This document shows positions 15,601-21,699 of a stretch of 21,699 bases of DNA, one piece after another. The position numbers and the translations under genes were made by a program. The stretch is from contig USDN01000048.1 in NCBI GenBank assembly GCA_900553515.1, positions 1 to 21,699 on the forward strand, written 5' to 3'. Source of the DNA: an uncultured Blautia sp. (lineage in GTDB: Bacteria; Bacillota; Clostridia; Lachnospirales; Lachnospiraceae). Every line of letters starts with the position of its first letter. The first letter of the stretch is position 1. A model generated the notes under the pieces. The model searched no databases. It saw nothing but the letters and a program-made list of their open reading frames with translations, and was not told where the DNA came from.

Positions 15601-17080
15601 CATTCCTTTTGAAACTTTCCTTGGATTTAAAGGAGACAAAGAGCCGGATATCGACCTGAACTTTTCCGGTGAATATCAGGCAAACGCTCATAAATATACA
15701 GAAGTTATTTTTGGAAAGGGCCAGACATTCAAGGCGGGTACCATTGGTACACTGGCAGAAAAGACTGCTTTTGGATATGTAAAAAATTATTTTGAGGAGC
15801 ACGGACAGCATAAACGATACTGTGAGATCAACCGGATCGTTCAGGGCTGTACAGGTATACGAAGAACTACCGGACAGCATCCGGGCGGTATCATCGTTCT
15901 TCCAAAAGGGGAAGAAATTGAGAAATTTACTCCGGTACAGCATCCGGCAAATGATGAGAACAGCGATATCATTACCACACATTTTGATTATCATTCCATT
16001 GACGGAAACCTTCTGAAGCTGGATATTCTGGGGCACGATGATCCTACCATGATCCGTATGCTGGAGGATCTTACCGGAAAGGATGCAAAAGAGGTTCCGC
16101 TTGACAGCAGGGAGGTCATGTCTCTGTTTGCCAGCACCAAAGCACTGGGAATTTCTCCGGATGATATCGGCGGATGTAAACTGGGGTGTCTTGGTGTTCC
16201 GGAGTTTGGTACAGATTTTGCCATGCAGATGCTTATTGATACCCAGCCCAAATATTTTTCTGATCTGGTCCGTATTGCAGGGCTTGCCCATGGTACAGAC
16301 GTATGGCTTGGAAATGCCCAGACTCTTATACAGGAAGGAAAGGCGACGATTTCTACGGCGATCTGTACGCGAGATGATATTATGATCTATCTGATCAGTA
16401 TGGGAGTGGAAAGCAGTCTTGCTTTTACTATTATGGAAAGTGTCCGTAAAGGAAAAGGTCTTCGTGATGAGTGGGAGGCTACCATGAGAGAGCACAATGT
16501 TCCGGAGTGGTATATCTGGTCCTGCAAAAAGATCAAATACATGTTCCCAAAGGCTCATGCGGCTGCTTATGTAATGATGGCATGGCGTATTGCATGGTTT
16601 AAGGTATTTATCCCGCTGGCGTACTATGCGGCATTTTTCAGTATCCGTGCCACTGCTTTTTCCTACGAAACCATGTGTATGGGACGGGATCGACTGGAGT
16701 ATTATCTGGCAGAACTCCGTAAGAAGGGGGACGAGGCATCCAAAAAAGAACAGGATACGATCAGAGATATGCGTATTGTACAGGAAATGTATGCAAGAGG
16801 ATTTGAATTTCTGCCCATTGATATTTACAGGTCTCATGCCAGCCGTTTCCAGATCATTGATGGAAAACTCCTTCCGCCGCTGAACAGTATTGACGGAATG
16901 GGCGATAAAGCTGCAGAGGCTGTAGTACAGGCTGCAAAAGAAGGAAAGTTTCTGTCAAAAGATGATTTTCGCGACAGGACAAAAGTCAGCAAGACAGTCA
17001 TCGACCTGATGGACGATCTGGGTCTGTTTGGTGATATCCCTCAGTCAAACCAGTTTTCGCTGTTTGATGTAGTAGTGTGA
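12614..17080 (+). CDS. polC: DNA polymerase III alpha subunit, PolC type
   Basis: A 1488-residue Gram-positive replicative polymerase with built-in proofreading. The order is an N-terminal tau-binding-like region (1-190), a Lys/Glu-rich linker (about 195-250) that looks disordered, an OB fold (about 275-350), the first half of PHP with ELHCHTKMSDMDG (about 371-383), an inserted DnaQ-like exonuclease starting near 463 (Asp467/Glu469 in DIETTG, later VAHNADFD and HRAVDDA), the rest of PHP, then the polymerase core. The four-Cys zinc site begins at Cys954 (CPNC ... CPEC). Catalytic Asp1012 and Asp1014 lie in PDIDLNFSG. A C-terminal helix-hairpin-helix (NSIDGMGDKAAEAV) follows. All key residues are present. 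It is coupled closely with ispG before and fbp after. Confidence 0.98.
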   Translation: MEKDFFDVFPNLKIKDPLQELLDMVSVTKVSCNPDKTRLWVYISSERWIHKKYIIELQQQIERQCFPGISIQVTVIEKFHLSRQYTPDNFLEVYRSSMELELRNYNMLEYNLFKRAKITFSGTEEMDLILPDSVIAREKSEILVEYLHKVFCERCGMNLKIELQFEEAPESRYRKNAVLQIQQEVENVLKHAKLENEEEPQEAEAEDKKAKKDDKKTSGKGRHDKKAFDKKSQSSEFRTGFRRDSNPDVVYGRDFEGETIPLESITGEMGEVIIRGQVMDVEAREIRNEKTILIFPFTDFTDSIVIKMFLRNEQVPEVTAEIKKGAFLKLKGVTTIDRFDSELTIGSIAGIKKIADFRSSRMDTSPQKRVELHCHTKMSDMDGVTEAKALVKRAYEWGHKAIAITDHGVVQAFPEANHCFDAWGGCVPKESDFKVLYGMEAYLVDDLKGIVTNSKGQSMDGDFVVFDIETTGFSPLTCQIIEIGAVRVEKGVITDRFSTFVNPKVPIPYRIEQLTSINDSMVMDAPDIETVLPKFLEFCKGAVMVAHNADFDMSFIIENCKRQGFPDEFTYVDTVGMARFLLPALNRFKLDTVAKAVGVSLAHHHRAVDDAACTADIFVKFVEMLKERDIYDVDTLNQQGNVSVDTIKKLPTYHAVIFARNETGRINLYKLVSQSHLKYYRRRPRVPKSVFLEHREGLLIGSACEAGELYQAILRNAPAQEIARLVDFYDYLEIQPLGNNAFMIASDKNDAVNSREDLIEINKKIVKLGEQFKKPVVATCDVHFMDPQDEIYRRIIMAGNGFSDADDQAPLYLRTTEEMLEEFSYLGSEKAEEVVITNTNKIADMIEKISPIHPDKFPPVIENSDQDLRDICFKKAHEIYGENLPSIVEERLEKELNSIISNGYAVMYIIAQKLVWKSNDDGYLVGSRGSVGSSLAATMSGITEVNPLPPHYICPNCKYSDFDSPEVKKFGGMAGCDMPDKKCPECGTKMVKEGFDIPFETFLGFKGDKEPDIDLNFSGEYQANAHKYTEVIFGKGQTFKAGTIGTLAEKTAFGYVKNYFEEHGQHKRYCEINRIVQGCTGIRRTTGQHPGGIIVLPKGEEIEKFTPVQHPANDENSDIITTHFDYHSIDGNLLKLDILGHDDPTMIRMLEDLTGKDAKEVPLDSREVMSLFASTKALGISPDDIGGCKLGCLGVPEFGTDFAMQMLIDTQPKYFSDLVRIAGLAHGTDVWLGNAQTLIQEGKATISTAICTRDDIMIYLISMGVESSLAFTIMESVRKGKGLRDEWEATMREHNVPEWYIWSCKKIKYMFPKAHAAAYVMMAWRIAWFKVFIPLAYYAAFFSIRATAFSYETMCMGRDRLEYYLAELRKKGDEASKKEQDTIRDMRIVQEMYARGFEFLPIDIYRSHASRFQIIDGKLLPPLNSIDGMGDKAAEAVVQAAKEGKFLSKDDFRDRTKVSKTVIDLMDDLGLFGDIPQSNQFSLFDVVV

Positions 17081-17091
17081 AAGGAGCGAAT

Positions 17092-19047
17092 ATGAAAAAA
17101 GAAGAACTGCGATATTTACAAAGACTGGCAGAGCTTTATCCTACTATAGGAAAGGCGTCAACAGAGATCATCAATCTCCAGTCTATCCTGAACCTTCCAA
17201 AAGGAACGGAACATTTTATGTCTGATCTTCACGGAGAGTATGAGGCTTTTTCGCATGTACTGAGGAACGGTTCTGGAGCTGTACGAAAAAAGATCGATGA
17301 TGTGTTTGGACATACGCTAAGTAATCATGATAAACGAGATCTTGCAACTTTGATCTATTATCCCAGAGAAAAGATCAGACTGGTAAAAAAGACGGAAGAT
17401 GATATGGAAAACTGGTATAAGATTACTTTGTACCGTCTGATAGAAGTATGCAAAACCACTGCTTCCAAATATACAAGATCCAAGGTCAGAAAAGCACTTC
17501 CCCCTGATTATGCTTATGTGATCGAGGAGCTGATCACAGAAAAAGCAGAGGTTCTGGACAAAGAAGCTTATTATAATTCTATTGTAAATACTATTATAGA
17601 GATCCGGAGAGCGGAGAACTTTATTATTGCTCTGGCGGAACTGATCCAGAGACTGGTTGTGGATCATCTTCATATTCTGGGAGATATTTTTGACAGAGGT
17701 CCAGGTCCTCATTTTATCATGGATAGATTGATGGAATATCATTCTCTGGATATCCAGTGGGGAAACCATGACGTAGTGTGGATGGGGGCAGCAGTGGGGC
17801 AGGGCGCCTGCATTGCCACGGTTCTGAGGAACAGTATCCGATATGATAATCTGGATATCCTGGAGGATGGTTATGGAATTAATCTTCTTCCGCTGGCGAC
17901 TTTTGCACTGGAAACTTATAAGGATGATTCCTGCCAGAACTTTGAGATAAAGGGAAATGCAGATTATAATGTTCTGGAAAAAGAGCTGAGCCGCAAGATG
18001 CATAAGGCGATCTCCATGATTCAGTTTAAGTTGGAAGGTCAGCTTTTAATGAAGCGGAAGGAATTCCAGATGGAAGACCGGTGCTTGCTTCATCGGATCG
18101 ATCCGGATAAGGGCACGATCACTATGCCGGACGGAAGAGAATACCCTTTGAAAGATACGAATTTTCCTACGATCGACTGGGAACATCCGTATGAGCTGAC
18201 AGAAGGGGAGCAGGGAGTTATGGAGCGTCTGGAGGCTGCTTTCAGAAACTGTGAGAAACTGCAGAACCATATGCGCTTCCTTCTGGATCGGGGTGGTCTT
18301 TATAAGATCTACAATAATAACCTTCTTTTCCATGGCTGTATCCCGCTGAATGAGGACGGAAGCCTTAAGGAAATTGAGGTTTACGGTGAAAAATATAAAG
18401 GACGTGCCTTGTATGATGTTTTGGAAAGCTATGTTCGACGGGCATTTTTTGCAGTGGATCCGGAGGAGCAGGAACAAGGCAGAGATATCCTCTGGTACAT
18501 CTGGGCAAGCCCTAATTCACCGCTTTTTGGAAAAGATAAAATGACTACCTTTGAACGGTATTTTATTGAAGATAAGGAAACCCATAAAGAAAAAAAAGGC
18601 GCTTACTATCGTTTGCTGGAAAATGAATCGGTAGCAGATGGTATGCTGAGGGAATTTGGTCTGGATCCTTTAAAGAGCCATATCATCAATGGTCATGTTC
18701 CTGTCCACCAGAGTGAAGGAGAAAGTCCGGTAAAATGTGGAGGAAAGATCATAGTCATTGACGGCGGACTGTGCACAGCCTATCAGAAGGTGACAGGAAT
18801 CGCCGGTTATACCCTGATCTATAATTCTTATGGTCTGTTTCTTGCAGCACACGAACCGTTTACTTCTGCAGAAGAGGCTGTTTCAAAGGGGAATGATATT
18901 GTATCCAGTCAGATGGCGGTACATTACAGCTCAAAAAGAAGGCTTGTAGGGGATACCGATAACGGTCGTGCTCTCAGAGAGAGGATCCAGGAACTGGAGA
19001 GTCTTTTGGATGCTTACCGAAAAGGTACGATAAAAGAAACAAAATAA
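17092..19047 (+). CDS. fbp: Fructose-1,6-bisphosphatase class III
   Basis: A 651-residue class III FBPase, close to the 671 residues of the Bacillus enzyme. It removes the 1-phosphate of fructose 1,6-bisphosphate in gluconeogenesis. It has the metallophosphatase motifs SDLHGEY (44-50), GDIFDRG (197-203) and GNHD (224-227), and a late NGHVPVH. Large family-specific insertions separate them. The ATG at 17092 is chosen because AAGGAG (17081-17086) directly follows the polC stop; a GTG five codons upstream would overlap polC. The 11-base gap makes cotranscription with polC very likely. No terminator is obvious after it, but a new promoter begins five bases past its stop. PEP regulation is known for the Bacillus enzyme; it cannot be judged here. 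Confidence 0.96.
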   Translation: MKKEELRYLQRLAELYPTIGKASTEIINLQSILNLPKGTEHFMSDLHGEYEAFSHVLRNGSGAVRKKIDDVFGHTLSNHDKRDLATLIYYPREKIRLVKKTEDDMENWYKITLYRLIEVCKTTASKYTRSKVRKALPPDYAYVIEELITEKAEVLDKEAYYNSIVNTIIEIRRAENFIIALAELIQRLVVDHLHILGDIFDRGPGPHFIMDRLMEYHSLDIQWGNHDVVWMGAAVGQGACIATVLRNSIRYDNLDILEDGYGINLLPLATFALETYKDDSCQNFEIKGNADYNVLEKELSRKMHKAISMIQFKLEGQLLMKRKEFQMEDRCLLHRIDPDKGTITMPDGREYPLKDTNFPTIDWEHPYELTEGEQGVMERLEAAFRNCEKLQNHMRFLLDRGGLYKIYNNNLLFHGCIPLNEDGSLKEIEVYGEKYKGRALYDVLESYVRRAFFAVDPEEQEQGRDILWYIWASPNSPLFGKDKMTTFERYFIEDKETHKEKKGAYYRLLENESVADGMLREFGLDPLKSHIINGHVPVHQSEGESPVKCGGKIIVIDGGLCTAYQKVTGIAGYTLIYNSYGLFLAAHEPFTSAEEAVSKGNDIVSSQMAVHYSSKRRLVGDTDNGRALRERIQELESLLDAYRKGTIKETK

Positions 19048-19051
19048 AGTC

Positions 19052-19080
19052 TTTACTTATTTAAACTGTTTTTATATAAT
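19052..19080 (+). promoter_or_regulatory. Promoter of the PurF-like gene
   Basis: TTTACT (19052-19057) and TATAAT (19075-19080) are separated by 17 bases. The leader from about 19087 to 19162 is about 75 bases. I see no purine riboswitch core or PurR box in it. Confidence 0.75.
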
Positions 19081-19162
19081 GATGCTTGCAATGAATACGG
19101 AAGATCAAACTGATAACCAGCTTCACGTTTACGAAAAAACACAATAAGGAGAGAACAGAATT

Positions 19163-20578
19163 ATGGGCGGAATTTTTGGAGTAGCTTCAAAATCCAGCTG
19201 TGTGCTGGACTTGTTTTTCGGCATTGATTACCATTCACATCTGGGTACAAGAAGAGGAGGAATGGCTGTATACGACCATGCCAAAGGCTTTGACAGAGCG
19301 ATCCATAACATTGAAAACTCACCGTTTCGTACAAAATTTGACAGAGATGTGTCAGAACTTCAGGGTAATCTGGGGATCGGCTGTATTTCGGACAATGAAC
19401 CGCAGCCACTTCTGGTGCGTTCCCATCTGGGGAATTTTGCCATCACTACAGTAGGAAAGATCAATAACATGGAAGAACTGATCGAACATTCCTTTAAAAA
19501 CGGCAGCACTCATTTTCTGGAAATGAGCGGAGGAAACGTAAATCCTACAGAAATGGTAGCGTCTCTTATCAACCAGAAGGCAACCATGGTAGAGGGAATC
19601 CGTTATGCACAGGAGATGATCGAAGGATCTATGACAATGCTGATCCTGACTCCAAAGGGACTTTTTGCAGCAAGAGACCGCCTGGGAAGGACTCCTCTTA
19701 TTGTTGGAAAGAAAGATGACGCCCGCTGCGTATCTTTTGAGAGCCATGCATATATCAACCTGGGCTATGAAGACGAAAAGGCCCTGGGACCTGGGGAAAT
19801 TGTCTTTGTTACACCGGAAGGCATTGAGTCTTTGCAGAAACCTGGCGAAAAAATGCGTATCTGTTCTTTCCTCTGGGTATACTATGGTTATCCTACTTCT
19901 ACTTATGAAGGCGTAAATGTTGAGGAAATGCGTTATAAATGCGGAGATATGCTGGCGGAACGTGATTTTGGAGAAGTGAAGCCGGACATTGTAGCTGGTG
20001 TACCGGATTCCGGAATCGCTCATGCCATTGGTTATGCCAACCGTTCCGGAGTGCCATTTGCCCGTCCGTTTATAAAATACACACCAACCTGGCCCCGGTC
20101 TTTTATGCCCACACAGCAAAGCCAGAGAAACCTTATTGCAAAAATGAAGCTGATCCCGGTTCATAAGCTGATCAAAGGAAAGAGTCTGCTTATGATCGAC
20201 GACTCTATTGTAAGAGGAACCCAGCTTCGTGAAACGTCAGATTTTCTTTACACAAATGGTGCAAAAGAGGTTCATATCCGACCGGCCTGCCCGCCGCTCC
20301 TTTATGGATGTAAATATCTGAACTTTTCCCGTTCAAAATCAGAAATGGATCTGATCACAAGAAGAGTGATCGCAAAACGGGAAGGCGATAATGTAGATGA
20401 AAAGATCCTTGCAGATTATGCAAACCCGGATTCTGAAAATTATAAGGGGATGCTGGAAGACATCCGCAAAGAGCTGAATTTTACTACCCTGAAATACCAT
20501 CGTCTTGACGATCTGGTGGCATCTATTGATATTGAACCATGTAAGCTCTGTACTTACTGCTGGAGCGGTAAAGAATAA
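19163..20578 (+). CDS. PurF-like amidophosphoribosyltransferase paralogue lacking the glutaminase nucleophile
   Basis: A 471-residue protein with the two-domain layout of PurF (Ntn glutaminase plus phosphoribosyltransferase). The PRTase half is intact: the PRPP loop MIDDSIVRGT at 344-353 and VAGVPDSGIAHAIGYA at 278-292. Cluster-type cysteines are kept at Cys234, Cys376/Cys383 and in CKLCTYC (460-466), the places where Bacillus PurF holds its 4Fe-4S cluster. The glutaminase half is degenerate. PurF starts Met-Cys-Gly, but here it is Met-Gly-Gly, so the N-terminal Cys nucleophile is gone. The Gln-binding HxRYST-like motif is replaced by IGCISDN (72-78), and the usual NGN motif by VGKIN (97-101). 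Ammonia-dependent activity or a regulatory or other PRPP role is inferred. The ATG follows AAGGAGAG. I recall similarly annotated proteins in Lachnospiraceae. Confidence 0.9.
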   Translation: MGGIFGVASKSSCVLDLFFGIDYHSHLGTRRGGMAVYDHAKGFDRAIHNIENSPFRTKFDRDVSELQGNLGIGCISDNEPQPLLVRSHLGNFAITTVGKINNMEELIEHSFKNGSTHFLEMSGGNVNPTEMVASLINQKATMVEGIRYAQEMIEGSMTMLILTPKGLFAARDRLGRTPLIVGKKDDARCVSFESHAYINLGYEDEKALGPGEIVFVTPEGIESLQKPGEKMRICSFLWVYYGYPTSTYEGVNVEEMRYKCGDMLAERDFGEVKPDIVAGVPDSGIAHAIGYANRSGVPFARPFIKYTPTWPRSFMPTQQSQRNLIAKMKLIPVHKLIKGKSLLMIDDSIVRGTQLRETSDFLYTNGAKEVHIRPACPPLLYGCKYLNFSRSKSEMDLITRRVIAKREGDNVDEKILADYANPDSENYKGMLEDIRKELNFTTLKYHRLDDLVASIDIEPCKLCTYCWSGKE

Positions 20579-20619
20579 GAACCGGTATCAGAGGGGATAC
20601 AGAACAGAGGTGAAACAGG

Positions 20620-21552
20620 ATGAAAAAAAGAGATGAGATACTGAAGGTACTGTTATGTGTGCTGATCGCTGTATTTGTTATAGTAAGTGCAGCTGCCCTT
20701 CTGCTGGTTGGATTCCGAAGCAGCGCTATGAAAGAACAGAAGAAACAGGCAGCTATAGAAGCCTTGAAGAACAGGCCTACTGCAGTACCAACAGCCGCTG
20801 TTTCTGCAACACCGACACCGTCTCCCAGGCCAACAGCAACACCAACACCTGTTCCTACGAAGGTAGCGGCTTTTGATCCAAATGCCTTTTGGGATAATTG
20901 GTACAGTACAGATGGAACTGCAGCTATAAATGTGTATAATATCAGTCTGGATACAGTATCTTTTAGTTTTTCCCAGACAGACCGTAATCAGACGCAGACA
21001 GTTACCGGAGATGTGACAGCGGAGGTTGCAGGAAATGCGGCAAAATTTACACTTTATGATTCCGTGGGAAATACTTCATATGGAAGTATGATCTTTGATA
21101 ACGGACAGCTGTACCTGAAGATCCTGACCACGGATCCGGTATCTGCAGTATATCCCAGTGTAGACTGCATCATGAGCCGTGAGCAGATCCAGCTTATCCC
21201 GGATCCGACTGCAGCGCCTGTGCCTACGGAAGTACCGCAGCAGCAGGTCGATACGCAGACAGGGGAATATTTCTTCCCGGAAAGCAACAGTCGTTATCTG
21301 ACAGATGAGGAAATATCGGTATATTCGGCTGAACAGCTGGAGCTTGCCAAAAATGAGATTTATGCCCGCCATGGGCGTATCTTTGTAACACAGAGGATTT
21401 CTGACTATTTTAACAGTACTTCCTGGTATCAGGGAACCATAGATCCGGAAACCTTTGATGCACAGCAGGATTCCATTTTTAATGAATATGAAATGGCAAA
21501 TATCCAGAAGATCGATGAATGGCAGAAAGCCAGGGAAGCAGCTGGAAATTAA
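20620..21552 (+). CDS. Membrane-anchored extracytoplasmic protein with C-terminal YARHG domain
   Basis: A 310-residue protein. A short basic start is followed by one membrane helix (about residues 9-31) without a clear cleavage site, so it is probably a signal anchor. A Thr/Pro/Ala-rich linker (52-81, with TPTPSPRPTATPTPVP) would span the wall. A beta-rich domain follows (about 84-190), then a second Pro-rich linker (195-210). The C-terminal domain (about 225-305) carries YLTDEEI, AKNEIYARHGRIF and the Trp270-region YQG, diagnostic of the YARHG domain, a small extracellular module of unknown function in Gram-positive surface proteins. The ATG follows AGAGGTGAAACAGG. It lies 41 bases after the PurF-like gene with no promoter seen between, so it may be cotranscribed. 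A cell-surface role is inferred. Confidence 0.85.
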   Translation: MKKRDEILKVLLCVLIAVFVIVSAAALLLVGFRSSAMKEQKKQAAIEALKNRPTAVPTAAVSATPTPSPRPTATPTPVPTKVAAFDPNAFWDNWYSTDGTAAINVYNISLDTVSFSFSQTDRNQTQTVTGDVTAEVAGNAAKFTLYDSVGNTSYGSMIFDNGQLYLKILTTDPVSAVYPSVDCIMSREQIQLIPDPTAAPVPTEVPQQQVDTQTGEYFFPESNSRYLTDEEISVYSAEQLELAKNEIYARHGRIFVTQRISDYFNSTSWYQGTIDPETFDAQQDSIFNEYEMANIQKIDEWQKAREAAGN

Positions 21553-21595
21553 AACGCAGCGGCAGATGAAGATTAAATATGCCTGTCTGCAGCAT

Positions 21596-21650
21596 ACAAA
21601 GCGGAGCAAGTCTCTCAGAGTTTGAGGGAACTGCTCCGCTTTGTTTGTTA
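21596..21650. terminator. Long terminator hairpin after the YARHG gene
   Basis: The outer stem has 13 pairs: ACAAAGCGGAGCA (21596-21608) / TGCTCCGCTTTGT (21632-21644). After a two-base internal loop, an inner stem TCTCTCA / TGAGGGA closes the loop GAGTT. The downstream T run (TTTGTTTGTT) is interrupted by G. It starts 44 bases after the stop and may also serve a gene entering from the right. Confidence 0.75.
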
Positions 21651-21699
21651 GGGCAAGGCCCTGTTTTACATTGTGGAGTTTTTCGTTGTTCCGAAAAAC

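Noticed and set aside
15503..16837. Long open frame (444 codons) on the minus strand opposite polC
   Set aside because: Fully antisense to the polymerase core and zinc region of polC, with low-complexity Ser/Cys/His-rich product; no ribosome site or domain.
19087..19162. Purine riboswitch or PurR box upstream of the PurF-like gene
   Set aside because: The conserved loop sequences and PurBox pattern are not present in these 75 bases.
1..21699. Mobile elements, CRISPR arrays, tRNA/rRNA genes or long direct repeats
   Set aside because: None could be recognised on reading. Genes are core metabolic or replication functions with normal spacing and similar base composition throughout.

Overview
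The window looks like a chromosomal segment of a low-to-mid GC Gram-positive anaerobe of the Clostridia, most likely Lachnospiraceae (Blautia/Ruminococcus-like). The reasons are the Gram-positive PolC replicative polymerase, a class III fructose-1,6-bisphosphatase, the divergent ThyA type, strong AGGAGG ribosome sites, and promoters very close to the TTGACA-17-TATAAT consensus. I see no tRNA, rRNA, CRISPR array, insertion sequence or phage gene. The genus is an inference.

Layout. (1) 1-1492: an alpha/beta hydrolase, then a very short lipoprotein-like ORF that runs through its own terminator hairpin. (2) 1412-3582: a strong promoter driving malQ (4-alpha-glucanotransferase) and a small two-helix membrane protein, closed by a terminator. 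(3) 3602-8219: a sulfur amino acid operon. A consensus promoter overlaps a palindromic operator and is followed by a 38-residue leader ORF packed with Met and Cys codons and an intrinsic terminator. Then come an O-acetylhomoserine sulfhydrylase and a complete polar amino acid ABC importer (two permeases, ATPase, binding lipoprotein). (4) 8235-8798: a VanZ-family protein on the minus strand, divergent from (5) thyA-folA (8792-10236), the thymidylate/folate pair. (6) 10337-11460: ilvE on the minus strand, sharing a bidirectional terminator region with folA. (7) 11469-19047: a tightly packed ispG-polC-fbp run (isoprenoid synthesis, replication, gluconeogenesis). (8) 19052-20578: a PurF-like amidophosphoribosyltransferase that lacks the glutaminase nucleophile. 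(9) 20620-21650: a membrane-anchored protein with a C-terminal YARHG domain and a terminator hairpin.

The most notable element is the leader of the metY/ABC operon. Ten of fourteen consecutive leader codons are Met or Cys. A terminator sits just ahead of the sulfhydrylase start. A segment inside the leader ORF can pair with the terminator's upstream arm and loop, which is the geometry of ribosome-mediated attenuation. The enzyme and importer behind it would supply homocysteine/methionine and, by inference, take up cystine or a related compound. Control would then be double: a DNA-binding repressor at the palindrome and sulfur amino acid starvation sensed by leader translation. The second notable element is the PurF-like protein, whose PRPP-binding and Fe-S residues are kept while its glutaminase site is lost.
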